This document shows, piece by piece, positions 32,987 through 41,654 of a DNA stretch of 64,000 nucleotides. The notes under the pieces were generated by a model, which worked only from the letters and a program-made list of their open reading frames with translations, did no database searches and was not told where the DNA came from. Each line of letters opens with the position of its first letter. Position 1 is the stretch's first letter. The position numbers and the translations under genes were made by a program. The stretch lies in the NCBI GenBank assembly GCA_035537875.1, contig DATLLJ010000002.1:1-64000 (forward strand), given 5' to 3'. This stretch comes from DATLLJ01 sp035537875 (GTDB lineage: Bacteria > Acidobacteriota > Vicinamibacteria > Vicinamibacterales > CAVVIG01).

Positions 32987-35511
32987 GGATCCGGCAGGTA
33001 GTCGTACCAGGCCGCGAGCTCGCCAATCTGCTGCCGGATGGCTTGCCGGCTGGCCTCGCGCTCGGCGTCAGTCATCCCGACGCGGACGTCGGTCCGATCA
33101 GCGCCCAGATCATAGACGTATTCGCGGCTCTCGACGCCGTCGGCCAGATAGAGGTGGCGGCCGTTGCGGCTGATCAGCCCGTACACCGGGCCGTAGCTCG
33201 ACGCCACCAGATACGACTCGCGACGCCGCCAGGACAGGTCCGTGGACGGATCCACGAGCAACGGCGCCCCGAGCAGGAGATCGCGCGTGTCGCGCGGACC
33301 GTGCGTGCTCGGCGTCTCGCCGAGCAGCGCGTACAACGTCGGCGTGATGTCGGTTGAAAAGGCCACCCGCGCCACATCAGCCGACAGGCGCTCGCGAATC
33401 GCCCGGGGGACGCGAATGATCAAGGGGATTCGCAACACCTCGGGGAAGGCGGTGAAACCATGTCCCCAGCGCTGCCCTTCCCCGAGCGAGTCGCCATGAT
33501 CCGACGTCAACACGATGATGCTGTCGTCGTAAAGCCTCGTCCGCCTCAGCATGTCGAGGAACTCACCGAAACAGGCGTCGATCCGGCGCACACGCGAGGC
33601 ATAGGGCGCGTGGAAGCCGGGATATGACTCGCCAGGCGGTACGGCGGCGCTCGCGATGTTGCCGATGTGCAGTTCGAGCGGTCGGGTGAGCGCGAAGATC
33701 GGGGCGCGAGACGCGCCCGCGCCGTGCCGCTCGTGCGGGCTGCGCCCTTCGAGCTGACTCGCCAGCTCCCCCGTCGTCCGGCAGAAGGTGTGAAGCATCT
33801 CGGGCACATGGCGATCGAGGTCAACAGTGTCTGGTGATGCTTCGAAGAGCTCGCCGGTCAAGTGGTCCTCTGTGATAAATCGACGGTAGCCTTTCGCGCT
33901 CACGAGCTTCTCGAGGGCGTTGGTCGGGCCAAATGGCGTCACGTACTGCTTGTGGATGATCATCGAGCCGGCCCAGATCGCGGGCACCGAGAGACCCGTG
34001 CCAGCGTAGCGGGAAAAAGCCCGTTTGAAGACGAAGCTGTCGGCGGCGAACGCGTCGATGGCCGGCGTGAATCCCACGGCCTTGTTGTACGGCGAGAGAT
34101 AGTCAGGCCGCAGGCTGTCGATGATGAAGAGAAAGACGTGCGGCGTCGGCGTCCGCGCGTTCCACTGGCGTACGAAGTCCACGTTGACCGGTTCGAGTTG
34201 TCGACCCTCGATGGTCGAGTGGGCCCGCAGAAACGCGTAGAAGTCGGCGGCATCTGCCGGTGTCCCTGACCCGAGCAGGTCGCGTGCGACACGGAACGAG
34301 GGATCGACGGCCGCGTAGCTGTCGACGACGAACTCTGGAGTCAAGCCTCCGTCGTGATCAAGCGCCGCGAGCCGTGGCAGTAAGACCTGTCCCGTCGCGA
34401 ACAACACGATGACCAACGAAGGTCCGATCCAGAATCTCCGCGGCATCGGTCGGCTGGTCGCGAGCGTCCGAACGAAGCCGAATGCGACCACCCACAGCGC
34501 GAGCGTCACGAGCTTCTGCAGCATGAACTCCCAATCGAAGGTCGAAATGCGAGCGATGCACAGGTGGGCCAGGATGCCGGCACCGAGCAACCCGGCGGAG
34601 ACCGCCGCGCGGGATTTCCTGAGCGTGATCGGTGCCAGCCACAGATCAAGCGAAGGGAGAACCGCCGACCGATGGGCCGCTGCGTGCCGCGCAATGCCGG
34701 ACCAGGCAGACGCGACGCCGGCAGCAGTCGAGACCGACACGAGCCACGCGGTCGCACCTCTGATCGCAAGTGGCGCGAGCAGGACCTGCAGTAGGACGAA
34801 GGTCGCCGCCGCCGTCGTGAGCGCCCACAGCAGCCAGTAGTGCATCCGCCCCGGCGATCGTGCGTATCCAGCGACGGTGCTGATGATTGTGAGCACGAGC
34901 CCGGCGACCGTGAACAGTGCCAGATGCCAGAGCCCCGACACGATCCAGCCGAGTCCGAGCGCGGTGGCCGTGAACGGGATGCCTCCCGTCATATAGAGAC
35001 GCAGCGGTGCAGCGACGCCGTACACCGCAAATACAAAGGCGGCCGTCTGCCAGCATGTCGGCAGGACAGATCGAAAATCTGCCGGAGACTCTGCCTCTAT
35101 GTCGGTCGCCGCATGATCGAACAACGCCAGCCAGAACAGAGGCAACGTCGACACGACAGCGAGTATTAGGTTCCCGTTTGACGTCCCCTCCTGCCGCCAC
35201 AACGGGTGGGTGAAGAACCACGCACTGAGCGCCACCGAGGCTGCCAGGTAGGACCAGCCGATCCAGTTGGCCCGAGGGCGGTTGAGAAACGGCGCCAGCG
35301 TCAAGGCTGTCATCGACAGCACCAGCCAGTGGATGGCCCCGTGCCACACTGCGAAGCTGGTGAGAGCCGCGCTCACCCTCGGCTGGATGAACTGTTCGTA
35401 GGTGAAAGGGTTAAAGGCCAGAACACAATACACCGACGTGACGAAGAAGAACGCCACGTTGAGCGCGCGGACGAGCCCGACCGACAGCGGACGCGAGAAC
35501 AGCCGGATCAT
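32983..35511 (-). CDS. polytopic membrane sulfatase/phosphatase-fold protein
   Basis: An 842-residue protein. About residues 15-410 hold a dozen hydrophobic segments; the rest is an alkaline-phosphatase-superfamily domain outside the membrane (HVFLFIIDSLRPDYLSPYN about 455, LTSDHGDSLGEG about 670, RWGHGFTAFPEVLRIPLII about 683). The CxPxR sulfatase nucleophile motif is absent; a Thr or Ser in RYAGTGLSVP (about 503) could serve, as in LtaS or phosphoethanolamine transferases. It may add or remove a phospho- or sulfo-group on an exported glycan. ATG 35511 overlaps the TPR gene stop (ATGA). Confidence 0.8.
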   Translation of the reverse strand: MIRLFSRPLSVGLVRALNVAFFFVTSVYCVLAFNPFTYEQFIQPRVSAALTSFAVWHGAIHWLVLSMTALTLAPFLNRPRANWIGWSYLAASVALSAWFFTHPLWRQEGTSNGNLILAVVSTLPLFWLALFDHAATDIEAESPADFRSVLPTCWQTAAFVFAVYGVAAPLRLYMTGGIPFTATALGLGWIVSGLWHLALFTVAGLVLTIISTVAGYARSPGRMHYWLLWALTTAAATFVLLQVLLAPLAIRGATAWLVSVSTAAGVASAWSGIARHAAAHRSAVLPSLDLWLAPITLRKSRAAVSAGLLGAGILAHLCIARISTFDWEFMLQKLVTLALWVVAFGFVRTLATSRPMPRRFWIGPSLVIVLFATGQVLLPRLAALDHDGGLTPEFVVDSYAAVDPSFRVARDLLGSGTPADAADFYAFLRAHSTIEGRQLEPVNVDFVRQWNARTPTPHVFLFIIDSLRPDYLSPYNKAVGFTPAIDAFAADSFVFKRAFSRYAGTGLSVPAIWAGSMIIHKQYVTPFGPTNALEKLVSAKGYRRFITEDHLTGELFEASPDTVDLDRHVPEMLHTFCRTTGELASQLEGRSPHERHGAGASRAPIFALTRPLELHIGNIASAAVPPGESYPGFHAPYASRVRRIDACFGEFLDMLRRTRLYDDSIIVLTSDHGDSLGEGQRWGHGFTAFPEVLRIPLIIRVPRAIRERLSADVARVAFSTDITPTLYALLGETPSTHGPRDTRDLLLGAPLLVDPSTDLSWRRRESYLVASSYGPVYGLISRNGRHLYLADGVESREYVYDLGADRTDVRVGMTDAEREASRQAIRQQIGELAAWYDYLPDP

Positions 35512-35945
35512 CGATCCAATCCCGGCTGTTCGCCGTTCGCCTGGCGCATGAGATCCAGCGGCTCCCTTCTGCCCGGCTGGAGGGCGACGGCGATTTCTGC
35601 TTCGCGCCGCGCGCCGCCGGAGTCTCCACGTCGAAGGAGTGCGTGGCCCAACCGCACGCGAATGTCGCTGTCATCGACATCGACCGCGATCGCCCGCCTG
35701 TACACGCTCTCGGCGCGATCCCAGCGGTCGGCGCGCTCGTACGCACGAGCCAACTCCGCCATCAACTCCACATCCCCGGGTCGGACAGTGAGGCATCGGT
35801 CCATCGCCGTTATGTCCGTTGCGGCGGCATGCTCGCAATCGAGGGGTGCGGCATCCGGCCTGGTGCGCTCACCGAGCGTGCGGACAAAGAAGAATGCGGT
35901 CAGAAGGATGACGCACCAAGACAGCCGGTCGATATGGCCGGCCAT
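35508..35945 (-). CDS. membrane-anchored TPR protein
   Basis: A 145-residue protein with an N-terminal membrane anchor (LSWCVILLTAFFFVRTLG, about 8-25) followed by two or three tetratricopeptide units (DVELMAELARAYERADRWDRA, SDIRVRLGHALLRRGDSGGA). The ATG at 35945 shares a base with the pilD stop (TGATG). It is likely a periplasm-facing scaffold; partner unknown. Confidence 0.8.
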   Translation of the reverse strand: MAGHIDRLSWCVILLTAFFFVRTLGERTRPDAAPLDCEHAAATDITAMDRCLTVRPGDVELMAELARAYERADRWDRAESVYRRAIAVDVDDSDIRVRLGHALLRRGDSGGARREAEIAVALQPGRREPLDLMRQANGEQPGLDR

Positions 35946-36712
35946 CAGAAATGCCCCAGATACCACCCGAGGATCTGATGGCCCGCCGCGGCCGACACCG
36001 CGGCTCCGAGCGCCAGGAACGTCCCGAACGGCAGCGCGTACTTCATACCGCCGCGACCGGTCGCGATCAACGCGATGCCGATGATCGTACCGGCAAATGA
36101 GGCCAGCATGAGCGACAGCACGGTGAGCTGCCACCCGAGAAATCCGCCAATCATCGCCAGCATCTTCACGTCGCCCATGCCCAGGCCTTCCTCGTGGCGG
36201 ATGCGGTAGTAGACCTCAGCGATGAGGAACAGCACGCCACCGCCAATGACGATGCCGATGAGCGAGTCCCGCCAGCCTGGCTCGGTGAAGAAGCTGAAGA
36301 GAAATCCGACAACGATTCCCGGAAGAGTGACCGGGTTGGGCAGCAGATGATGCTCGAGATCGATGGCGAAGAGCACGATCAGGGCGCACCCGAAGATGAG
36401 GCGCGAAACCAGGAGCAGCCCCGGGCCGTAGTACCACCATCCCGCAGCAAACATGAGCGCGGTCAGCGCTTCGACGATCGGATATCGCCAGGATATTGGC
36501 TCGCGGCAACTGCGGCAGCGGCCGCGCAGGACGGCGTAGCTGACGAACGGGATGTTCTCGAACCAGGCCAGCTGGCGGCCGCACGCGGTGCATGCGGAAG
36601 CCGGCCAGACGATCGAGATTCCGCGCGGCAGTCGATGGATGCAGACGTTGAGAAAACTGCCGATCACAGCGCCGAAGAGCGCCGCAAGCGTCAGCGCTGA
36701 GGCCCCGGTCAT
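35945..36712 (-). CDS. pilD: prepilin peptidase / N-methyltransferase
   Basis: A 255-residue polytopic membrane protease that removes the leader of prepilins at the Gly-Phe bond and methylates the new N-terminus. The cytosolic zinc loop has two pairs of cysteines, CTAC (about residue 40) and CRSC (about 67). The two catalytic aspartates are in FAIDLEHHLLPN (about 120) and GMGDVKMLAMIG (about 180). Length is normal for the family. It should process PilA and all the minor pilins in the window. Start ATG 36712 overlaps the preceding TPR gene (ATGA). Confidence 0.95.
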   Translation of the reverse strand: MTGASALTLAALFGAVIGSFLNVCIHRLPRGISIVWPASACTACGRQLAWFENIPFVSYAVLRGRCRSCREPISWRYPIVEALTALMFAAGWWYYGPGLLLVSRLIFGCALIVLFAIDLEHHLLPNPVTLPGIVVGFLFSFFTEPGWRDSLIGIVIGGGVLFLIAEVYYRIRHEEGLGMGDVKMLAMIGGFLGWQLTVLSLMLASFAGTIIGIALIATGRGGMKYALPFGTFLALGAAVSAAAGHQILGWYLGHF

Positions 36713-37668
36713 CGCGAGAGAGTGGCCCGGCCCGGCTCGACCGGCAGCGGGAAAAGGCCCGAGGACTCGGACAGCCGAACCCTGCCGTCCGGTGTCAGCT
36801 CGTACGGCGTGCCGGTCGGATCGAGGGGCACCCCGGGAAATACCCCGGCCCGTATCACCGTCTGCCAGTTGGAGGGCGGCGCGCCGGTGGCGCGCGCGAG
36901 CGCGTCGAGCCTCGCCTGAATCTCGTCCATTCGATCGAGCACGTTCAGCTGGGTCAGCAGCCGTTCGGCGGTGGCGCGCATCCAGTCGACCTCAGACGAC
37001 TGGCGAATGGCTTCCCACATCGCCCGCGACGACTGGCGATCGCCGCCCTGGGCCAGGGTAGTGGCAGCCAGGCCCTTCAGCCAGACGGGGGCGCCGGGTA
37101 CCTCCGACGCCTTGGCGAACCACGCCGACGCCTGGCGGTAGTCGTGCTCGTACCAGTAGTAGACGAACCCGATGTCCTGCATGTACTCCCATTTATCGGG
37201 CTGTTCGACCAATCCCTTTTCAAGGAGTCTGACGGCCAGGTCGGCGCGGCCTGCGCCGGCTGGATGGGCCTCGGCCAGAAAAACTGCGCCAAAACGGTAA
37301 GCAATCTCGAACAGCGGGTCGAGCGTCGTCGTGATGTCGAGGAAGGTGAAGAGCTGCTCGTATTCGCTCGACTCGACGGCAGCCAGCATCGGGGGCGGTT
37401 CCAGCAGCGCAGGGCGTGCGTCCAGCCGCCGCTTGGCGCCCCCGTAGTACTGAATCGCCCGGATCCAGTAGATATCAGCCGCCAGGCCGTCGTACGCACC
37501 CACGAGGCGGCGCACGGCGTTTCCGGAGGTCACGTATACCGCTTCAACATCCAGGTCCAGCGGAGGATACGTCCGCTCGCGCACTGCCTGCACCTGGATG
37601 GCAGCAACCAGAAATGTCGCTGCCACCGCGGTCACGCCAACCCCCCGCGCAAAAGCTGCAGCCGCCAC
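36709..37668 (-). CDS. membrane-anchored tetratricopeptide protein
   Basis: A 319-residue protein: hydrophobic N-terminus (GVGVTAVAATFLVAAIQVQ, about 9-27), then a helical repeat domain with YDGLAADIYWIRAIQYYGG, LFTFLDITTTLDPLFEIAYRF and PDKWEYMQDIGFVYYWYEHD, and a C-terminal proline-rich region. The start is GTG 37668, sharing one base with the permease TAG (TAGTG); a longer open frame is antisense-like and rejected. By position between the PilI-like permease and PilD it may be a pilus-specific factor, possibly analogous to Myxococcus PilG, but I see no sequence proof. Confidence 0.75.
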   Translation of the reverse strand: MAAAAFARGVGVTAVAATFLVAAIQVQAVRERTYPPLDLDVEAVYVTSGNAVRRLVGAYDGLAADIYWIRAIQYYGGAKRRLDARPALLEPPPMLAAVESSEYEQLFTFLDITTTLDPLFEIAYRFGAVFLAEAHPAGAGRADLAVRLLEKGLVEQPDKWEYMQDIGFVYYWYEHDYRQASAWFAKASEVPGAPVWLKGLAATTLAQGGDRQSSRAMWEAIRQSSEVDWMRATAERLLTQLNVLDRMDEIQARLDALARATGAPPSNWQTVIRAGVFPGVPLDPTGTPYELTPDGRVRLSESSGLFPLPVEPGRATLSR

Positions 37669-38474
37669 TACTTGAAATCGCGTCGCGAAAACACGTACAC
37701 GGCAAACGTCAGCAGCATCGCCGTGTACAGAAACGCATAGGCTGTCGTCAGCCCCATGTAGCCGATGGTCACAGGCAGCCCATGAACGACCTCGGTCTTG
37801 ACGTCGAACTGCGCGAGGTTTGGCAGCACCCAGTACACGCCCCGCGCCAGACGGACCGCCGCGGCCGACTCGAGAACCTGGTCGAAATTGCGGAGGTCGG
37901 CGCTGAAATGCCCCGCGATGAAGAGCCCGAAGGTGAGCGCCGCCGAGAGAATCGGCGTCGAAAAGGTCGAGAAGAAGAGCGCGATGGCCGTCACAAGGAG
38001 CAGTTCGACGAAAATCAGCGCGATCGCCTTGAGCAGAGCTGGATCGAGCGCAGGCGCATCCCACGCTTCCTGAACTACCGGGTCGACGCCCCACGCCGTG
38101 TAGATGAGCACGGCGTAGAACGCGACGGTCATGATCGAGATGTTCACCAGGAGGGTGAGTGTCAGGCCGGCGTACTTTCCGAGCACCAGTTGAAAGCGAT
38201 GGATGGGTTTAGGCAGCAGGCTGTAGACGCTGCGCCGCTCGACCTCCTTCGAGACCAGCCCGATGCCGATGAAGATCGCGATGAAGAGTCCGAATATCGA
38301 CGTGGCCGACAGGCCCAGGTCCTTGATGATCTTCACATCCTGCCCCGCAGTCAGCTGCCCGAGCAGGTACGAAGCGCCGATCATCAGAGTCGCAAAGGCG
38401 ACGAGGTTGTACAAGACCTTGTCGCGCACCGATTCACGAAAGACGTTGATCGCGATCGCAGCGATGGCCCTCAC
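37668..38474 (-). CDS. ABC-2 type permease (Myxococcus PilI-like position)
   Basis: A 268-residue inner-membrane protein with six hydrophobic segments. N-terminal NVFRESVRDKVLYNLVAF and the segment SKEVERRSVYSLLPKPIHR (about 75-93) are typical of ABC-2 permeases paired with NatA-like ATPases. The GTG start at 38474 overlaps the ATPase stop (GTGA). In Myxococcus xanthus an ABC transporter encoded at the same place in the pil cluster (pilH, pilI) is needed for pilus biogenesis; the assignment here rests on gene order. Confidence 0.85.
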   Translation of the reverse strand: MRAIAAIAINVFRESVRDKVLYNLVAFATLMIGASYLLGQLTAGQDVKIIKDLGLSATSIFGLFIAIFIGIGLVSKEVERRSVYSLLPKPIHRFQLVLGKYAGLTLTLLVNISIMTVAFYAVLIYTAWGVDPVVQEAWDAPALDPALLKAIALIFVELLLVTAIALFFSTFSTPILSAALTFGLFIAGHFSADLRNFDQVLESAAAVRLARGVYWVLPNLAQFDVKTEVVHGLPVTIGYMGLTTAYAFLYTAMLLTFAVYVFSRRDFK

Positions 38475-39457
38475 TGCGGCTCCCCGGGCTGATCGCTCTC
38501 CAGGCCGCGACGGGTCGCCACGGCTTCCGGCGAGGTGACCTGTTCGACGAACAGGTCTTCCAATGTCGGCCGGATGGGATTGAGCGACACGAGCTTCGCG
38601 CCAGACTCCGCAAGTGTGGCGACGACATGTTCGGGCGGGGGATCAAGTGGCAGCTCCAGGGTGTACCGATCGCCCCCGATGGGCACGACCCGCCGAATCC
38701 CATCGCCGACCGACGGCGCCGCGGATTCGGGAATACCGGCGACGACCAACTCCCACCCGCGCGCCTCGAAAGCCAGCATGTCGCTCAATGCGCCGCACGC
38801 GACGAGGCGGCCCTTCGCCAGGATGGCGACGCGGCTGCAGAGCGCCTCCGCGTCACTCAGCACATGTGAGCTGAAGAACACGGTGCATCCCCGATCTCGA
38901 AGCCCGAGAATCAGCGCGCGGACATCGCGGCGCCCGAGCGGATCGAGACCGGACATCGGCTCGTCGAGGATCACGAGATCGGGCTCGTTTAGCAGTGCCT
39001 GCGCGATGCCGACCCTCTGCAGCATCCCTTTCGAGAACTTCCGCAGCTGGAGCCGCCGTTCGGGGCCGATGCCGACCTGATCGAGCAGACGGCTCGTGCG
39101 GCGGCGGCGCTCGGCCGGCTCATAGCCGAACAGGGCGCCGAAGTACATCAGCAGCTCCTCGGCGGTCAGATAGTCGTAGAAGTAGGGATTCTCCGGAAGG
39201 TAGCCGATCCGCCGCTTCGCCGCGAGATCGCCGAGCGGCTTGCCCAAGATCTCGGCGCGTCCTCCGGTCGGAAACACCAGCTGCATCAGCAGCTTCAGCG
39301 TCGTCGTCTTGCCGGCGCCGTTGGGCCCCAGGAAGCCGAACACCTCGCCTTCTGAGACCTCGAGTGTGAGGTGGTCGAGCGCCCGATAAGGGCGCTTGCG
39401 CCAGAAGCCGACACTGAAATCCTTGGTGAGCTCGAAGGTGGAAAGGGCAGCCGCCAT
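38471..39457 (-). CDS. ABC transporter ATP-binding protein (Myxococcus PilH-like position)
   Basis: A 328-residue ATPase: Walker A GPNGAGKTTTLK (about residue 42), PENPYFYDYLTAEEL, signature FSKGMLQRVGIAQAL (about 138), Walker B PDLVILDEPMSGLDP (about 155) and FSSHVLSDAE. The C-terminal about 90 residues form the regulatory extension of the NatA/CcmA-like group. The ATG at 39457 is preferred to a TTG at 39469. It works with the permease downstream. First gene of the ten-gene coupled operon. Confidence 0.9.
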   Translation of the reverse strand: MAAALSTFELTKDFSVGFWRKRPYRALDHLTLEVSEGEVFGFLGPNGAGKTTTLKLLMQLVFPTGGRAEILGKPLGDLAAKRRIGYLPENPYFYDYLTAEELLMYFGALFGYEPAERRRRTSRLLDQVGIGPERRLQLRKFSKGMLQRVGIAQALLNEPDLVILDEPMSGLDPLGRRDVRALILGLRDRGCTVFFSSHVLSDAEALCSRVAILAKGRLVACGALSDMLAFEARGWELVVAGIPESAAPSVGDGIRRVVPIGGDRYTLELPLDPPPEHVVATLAESGAKLVSLNPIRPTLEDLFVEQVTSPEAVATRRGLESDQPGEPQ

Positions 39458-39469
39458 CGATCGCGTCAA

Positions 39470-39534
39470 CCGCCGGGCGCGCGGAACACGCAGAGCCTTC
39501 GGTCTCTTTGCGTTCCCGGCGTGCTCTGCGATGA
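39470..39534. repeat. inverted 9-mer repeat element, weak
   Basis: The gap between the VKOR-DsbA stop and the ABC ATPase start holds imperfect nine-base units ending in GCG (CTCTTTGCG, TTCCCGGCG, TGCTCTGCG), preceded by an inverted arm (GGAACACGCAGAGCC). The arms can pair as a bulged hairpin around 39482-39516. No T-run follows on the minus strand, so it is not an obvious terminator. Confidence 0.4.
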
Positions 39535-39560
39535 ACGTCCGATCATCTCACCTGCGTTCG

Positions 39561-40751
39561 TCACTGGGCCGGCGCGCTCCTGAGCTCGTAGGCAATCGCC
39601 TGGTCGAAGTACTGCGGCGCCCACTGTCCTTCGACCTTGACACCGTTGATGAAAAACGTGGGTGTCGAGCCGACATTGAGCTGATTCCCGAGAGCAACAT
39701 CGGCTTTGACGAGCTCGAGCGTGGCCGCGTACCGCGCGTCGAAGTCGGTGACCTGGCCGATCTCGCGGGCTGCCTGCCGAACGATTGCCGGCGTCATTCC
39801 GGGTTGGTGCGTGTACAACCACTCCTCCATGGCCTCGCCCCGGTTGTGCTCGCGGGCCAGCCTCACCGCCACTGCGGCTTCACAGGCCGCCGCGTGCAGC
39901 TCGGAGCTTCTCGGGTTGCACGCGCTGTGCAGCGGATAGTCCCTCAGCACCATCCGAACGGCGCCCGGTTCCTGCGCCTCGTACTTGGCGAGGATGGGTT
40001 TGTAGGCTTCCCACGAACCGGCACAGGCGGGACACTGGAAATCGTTGAACTTGACGATGAGGACCTTCGCTCCGTCCCGCGGAATGACGAGCGGGATGCG
40101 CGTGGCCGTGGCCATGAACTGTTCCAGCTCGCTCCGCTGATTCGCGGTCGGGACCGGCGGCGCTCCACCAGCGTCCGGCGCTGCTTCGCGCGGGAAGAAC
40201 GCCAGCGTCGACGCGGCCGCCGTTACGAACAGCACGGCCGTCGCGACGGCCTTCGGGCTCCCGACGAGCGCACGAAGATCCTGACCGATCCGGCGCGGGA
40301 GCGCGGTCATCGGGACGGAGGCGGCCGTTCCGGACAGGATGAAGATCCCTACGATTGCAGCATCGGTCAACAGACACATCGGGCACAGCGCGCCGAGGAT
40401 CGCCACCGAGGCGTACAGCAGGTAGAGCACCACCGCCAGGGCGAGCGTCGACATGGCAAACAGATAGCCGGGGATGCTTTCCCGAACCTGCGGCCCGGCA
40501 AACATGCCGGCCAGAGTAAGCAGCCCCGCAGCGACGAACCAGATCCCACCGAATATCGAGACCGGGATGCCGGCAAACGTGCCGAAACGGCTCTGATAAA
40601 CGTCCGTACAGCTCACGTTCGCGCTGATGTCGCAAAAGCTCGTGTAGAGCGGATCGTAGAGAATCTGATAGTGGACGTATGCCGCCGCAACCGAGGCGAC
40701 CAGTCCGACGCCGGCTAAGGCAAGGATGAGACGGGCAACAAGTTTCGACAT
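39561..40751 (-). CDS. vitamin K epoxide reductase-DsbA fusion (disulfide-forming system)
   Basis: A 396-residue protein. Residues 1-200 hold a five-helix VKOR domain with the loop cysteines of SFCDISANVSC (about 37-47) and the quinone-side CPMC (about 125). Residues about 215-396 are a DsbA-type thioredoxin domain with active site FQCPACAGSW (about 240) and the cis-Pro loop GSTPTFFINGV (about 366). The DsbA half oxidises cysteines of exported proteins and the VKOR half re-oxidises it via quinone. PilA and several minor pilins here contain paired cysteines and are plausible substrates. ATG 40751 is the natural start; the longer frame to 41000 runs antisense through pilA. Confidence 0.92.
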   Translation of the reverse strand: MSKLVARLILALAGVGLVASVAAAYVHYQILYDPLYTSFCDISANVSCTDVYQSRFGTFAGIPVSIFGGIWFVAAGLLTLAGMFAGPQVRESIPGYLFAMSTLALAVVLYLLYASVAILGALCPMCLLTDAAIVGIFILSGTAASVPMTALPRRIGQDLRALVGSPKAVATAVLFVTAAASTLAFFPREAAPDAGGAPPVPTANQRSELEQFMATATRIPLVIPRDGAKVLIVKFNDFQCPACAGSWEAYKPILAKYEAQEPGAVRMVLRDYPLHSACNPRSSELHAAACEAAVAVRLAREHNRGEAMEEWLYTHQPGMTPAIVRQAAREIGQVTDFDARYAATLELVKADVALGNQLNVGSTPTFFINGVKVEGQWAPQYFDQAIAYELRSAPAQ

Positions 40752-40832
40752 GGATATCGAACGAGTTGTAACCGAGGCTGGGGGCGGCGTCAAGCCAAGG
40801 GGCCAGGCTGCGGGCGGTGGCGCTGGGGAGCC

Positions 40833-40886
40833 CCCAAAAGACTCGGGCTCCCGGCCCGGCTGAACCAGCCAGGACCGGGAGCCCGA
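40833..40886 (-). terminator. rho-independent terminator of pilA
   Basis: A perfect 12-bp outer stem, TCGGGCTCCCGG (40843-40854) with CCGGGAGCCCGA (40875-40886), encloses an inner GGCTG/CAGCC stem with a three-base loop. On the minus strand it is followed by TCTTTTGG. It lies 22 bases after the pilA stop and separates pilA from the VKOR-DsbA gene. Confidence 0.85.
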
Positions 40887-40908
40887 CATCTGATCCCCTA
40901 CGTTGTTG

Positions 40909-41430
40909 TTACTGAACGGGCGTCTCGGTCGACGCAATCGGCTCGGCCGGGGCAGTCCCGGTGCCATTCTGGAAGATCGTGCCGCGGACATCCGTCGCAA
41001 ACGAGCGCGTGCCGCTGCTGTTGTGCGTCACAGGTTCCGCTCGGGCGTAGTAGATGCTTTCTGGGCTCGAAGCATTGCAGACCGTGCCCGTAAACGCGGC
41101 GCCGCCAGTTGCCTGCTCGAGATTGACGTAATATCCGCTCTTAATCACGTTGTTCACGTTGAGATCGGGGCTGATGAAACCCTGACCACCGGACGAAGGC
41201 GCCAGCACGAGGTCTTCAAGCGAGACGGCATACGCGCCGGGTGCACAGCTCGAGGAGTAGGCCGCCTCGCCGCTGTTGATGGCTCGCAGCGAGCCGATCG
41301 CCGACGCCTCGTTACCCGACATGCGGGCGCGGAGCAGACCGGGGACCGCAATCGCAGCGATGATGCCGATGATCGCCACGACGATCAGCAGCTCGATCAA
41401 GGTAAAGCCCTTCGAATCACGCATCTTCAT
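40909..41430 (-). CDS. pilA: type IVa major pilin
   Basis: A 173-residue prepilin. Leader MKMRDSKG is followed by FTLIELLIVVAIIGIIAAIA with Glu at +5, the most canonical pilin N-terminus in the window, and PGLLRARMSGNEASAIGSLRAIN. The globular domain has two cysteines (SSCAPGAYA and GTVCNAS) that may form the D-region disulfide. PilD would cleave it and PilB/PilC assemble it. It is transcribed from a sigma-54 promoter about 90 bases upstream and ends at a strong terminator, so it can be made in excess of the other pil genes. ATG 41425 is an alternative start with a six-residue leader. Confidence 0.93.
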   Translation of the reverse strand: MKMRDSKGFTLIELLIVVAIIGIIAAIAVPGLLRARMSGNEASAIGSLRAINSGEAAYSSSCAPGAYAVSLEDLVLAPSSGGQGFISPDLNVNNVIKSGYYVNLEQATGGAAFTGTVCNASSPESIYYARAEPVTHNSSGTRSFATDVRGTIFQNGTGTAPAEPIASTETPVQ

Positions 41431-41516
41431 CTTCCTGTCTCCTCAAATGGTGCAACCTGGGGTTTGCCGCCAGACCTCTTGGATGAACGTATCGGGCGCT
41501 CTTGCCCCAGAGCTTG

Positions 41517-41532
41517 AGCAACGGCGATGCCA
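41517..41532 (-). promoter_or_regulatory. sigma-54 promoter of pilA
   Basis: On the minus strand the sequence reads TGGCATCGCCGTTGCT: -24 TGG, -12 TTGC, with exactly ten bases between the GG and GC dinucleotides as sigma-54 requires. The predicted start of transcription is near 41505, giving a leader of about 75 bases. It sits between pilA and pilR. Confidence 0.8.
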
Positions 41533-41581
41533 GAACGATTCAGATATGTAAGCTATTAATTTTACTAGACTTAAGACCACA

Positions 41582-41654
41582 TGTCAGGCTCATCCAACCC
41601 CGGGCGCTTGAACAAGTGACAATTCGCGTCACCGGCCTCCGACGAAGAATGTCA
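41582..41654. promoter_or_regulatory. candidate PilR binding sites
   Basis: Upstream of the sigma-54 promoter are repeated TGTCA-type words: TGTCA at 41582-41586, a dyad GTGAC-N7-GTCAC at 41616-41632, and TGTCA at 41650-41654. Pseudomonas PilR recognises sites ending in (C/G)TGTC, so these are sensible enhancer candidates at 50-120 bases upstream of -24. Confidence 0.45.
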
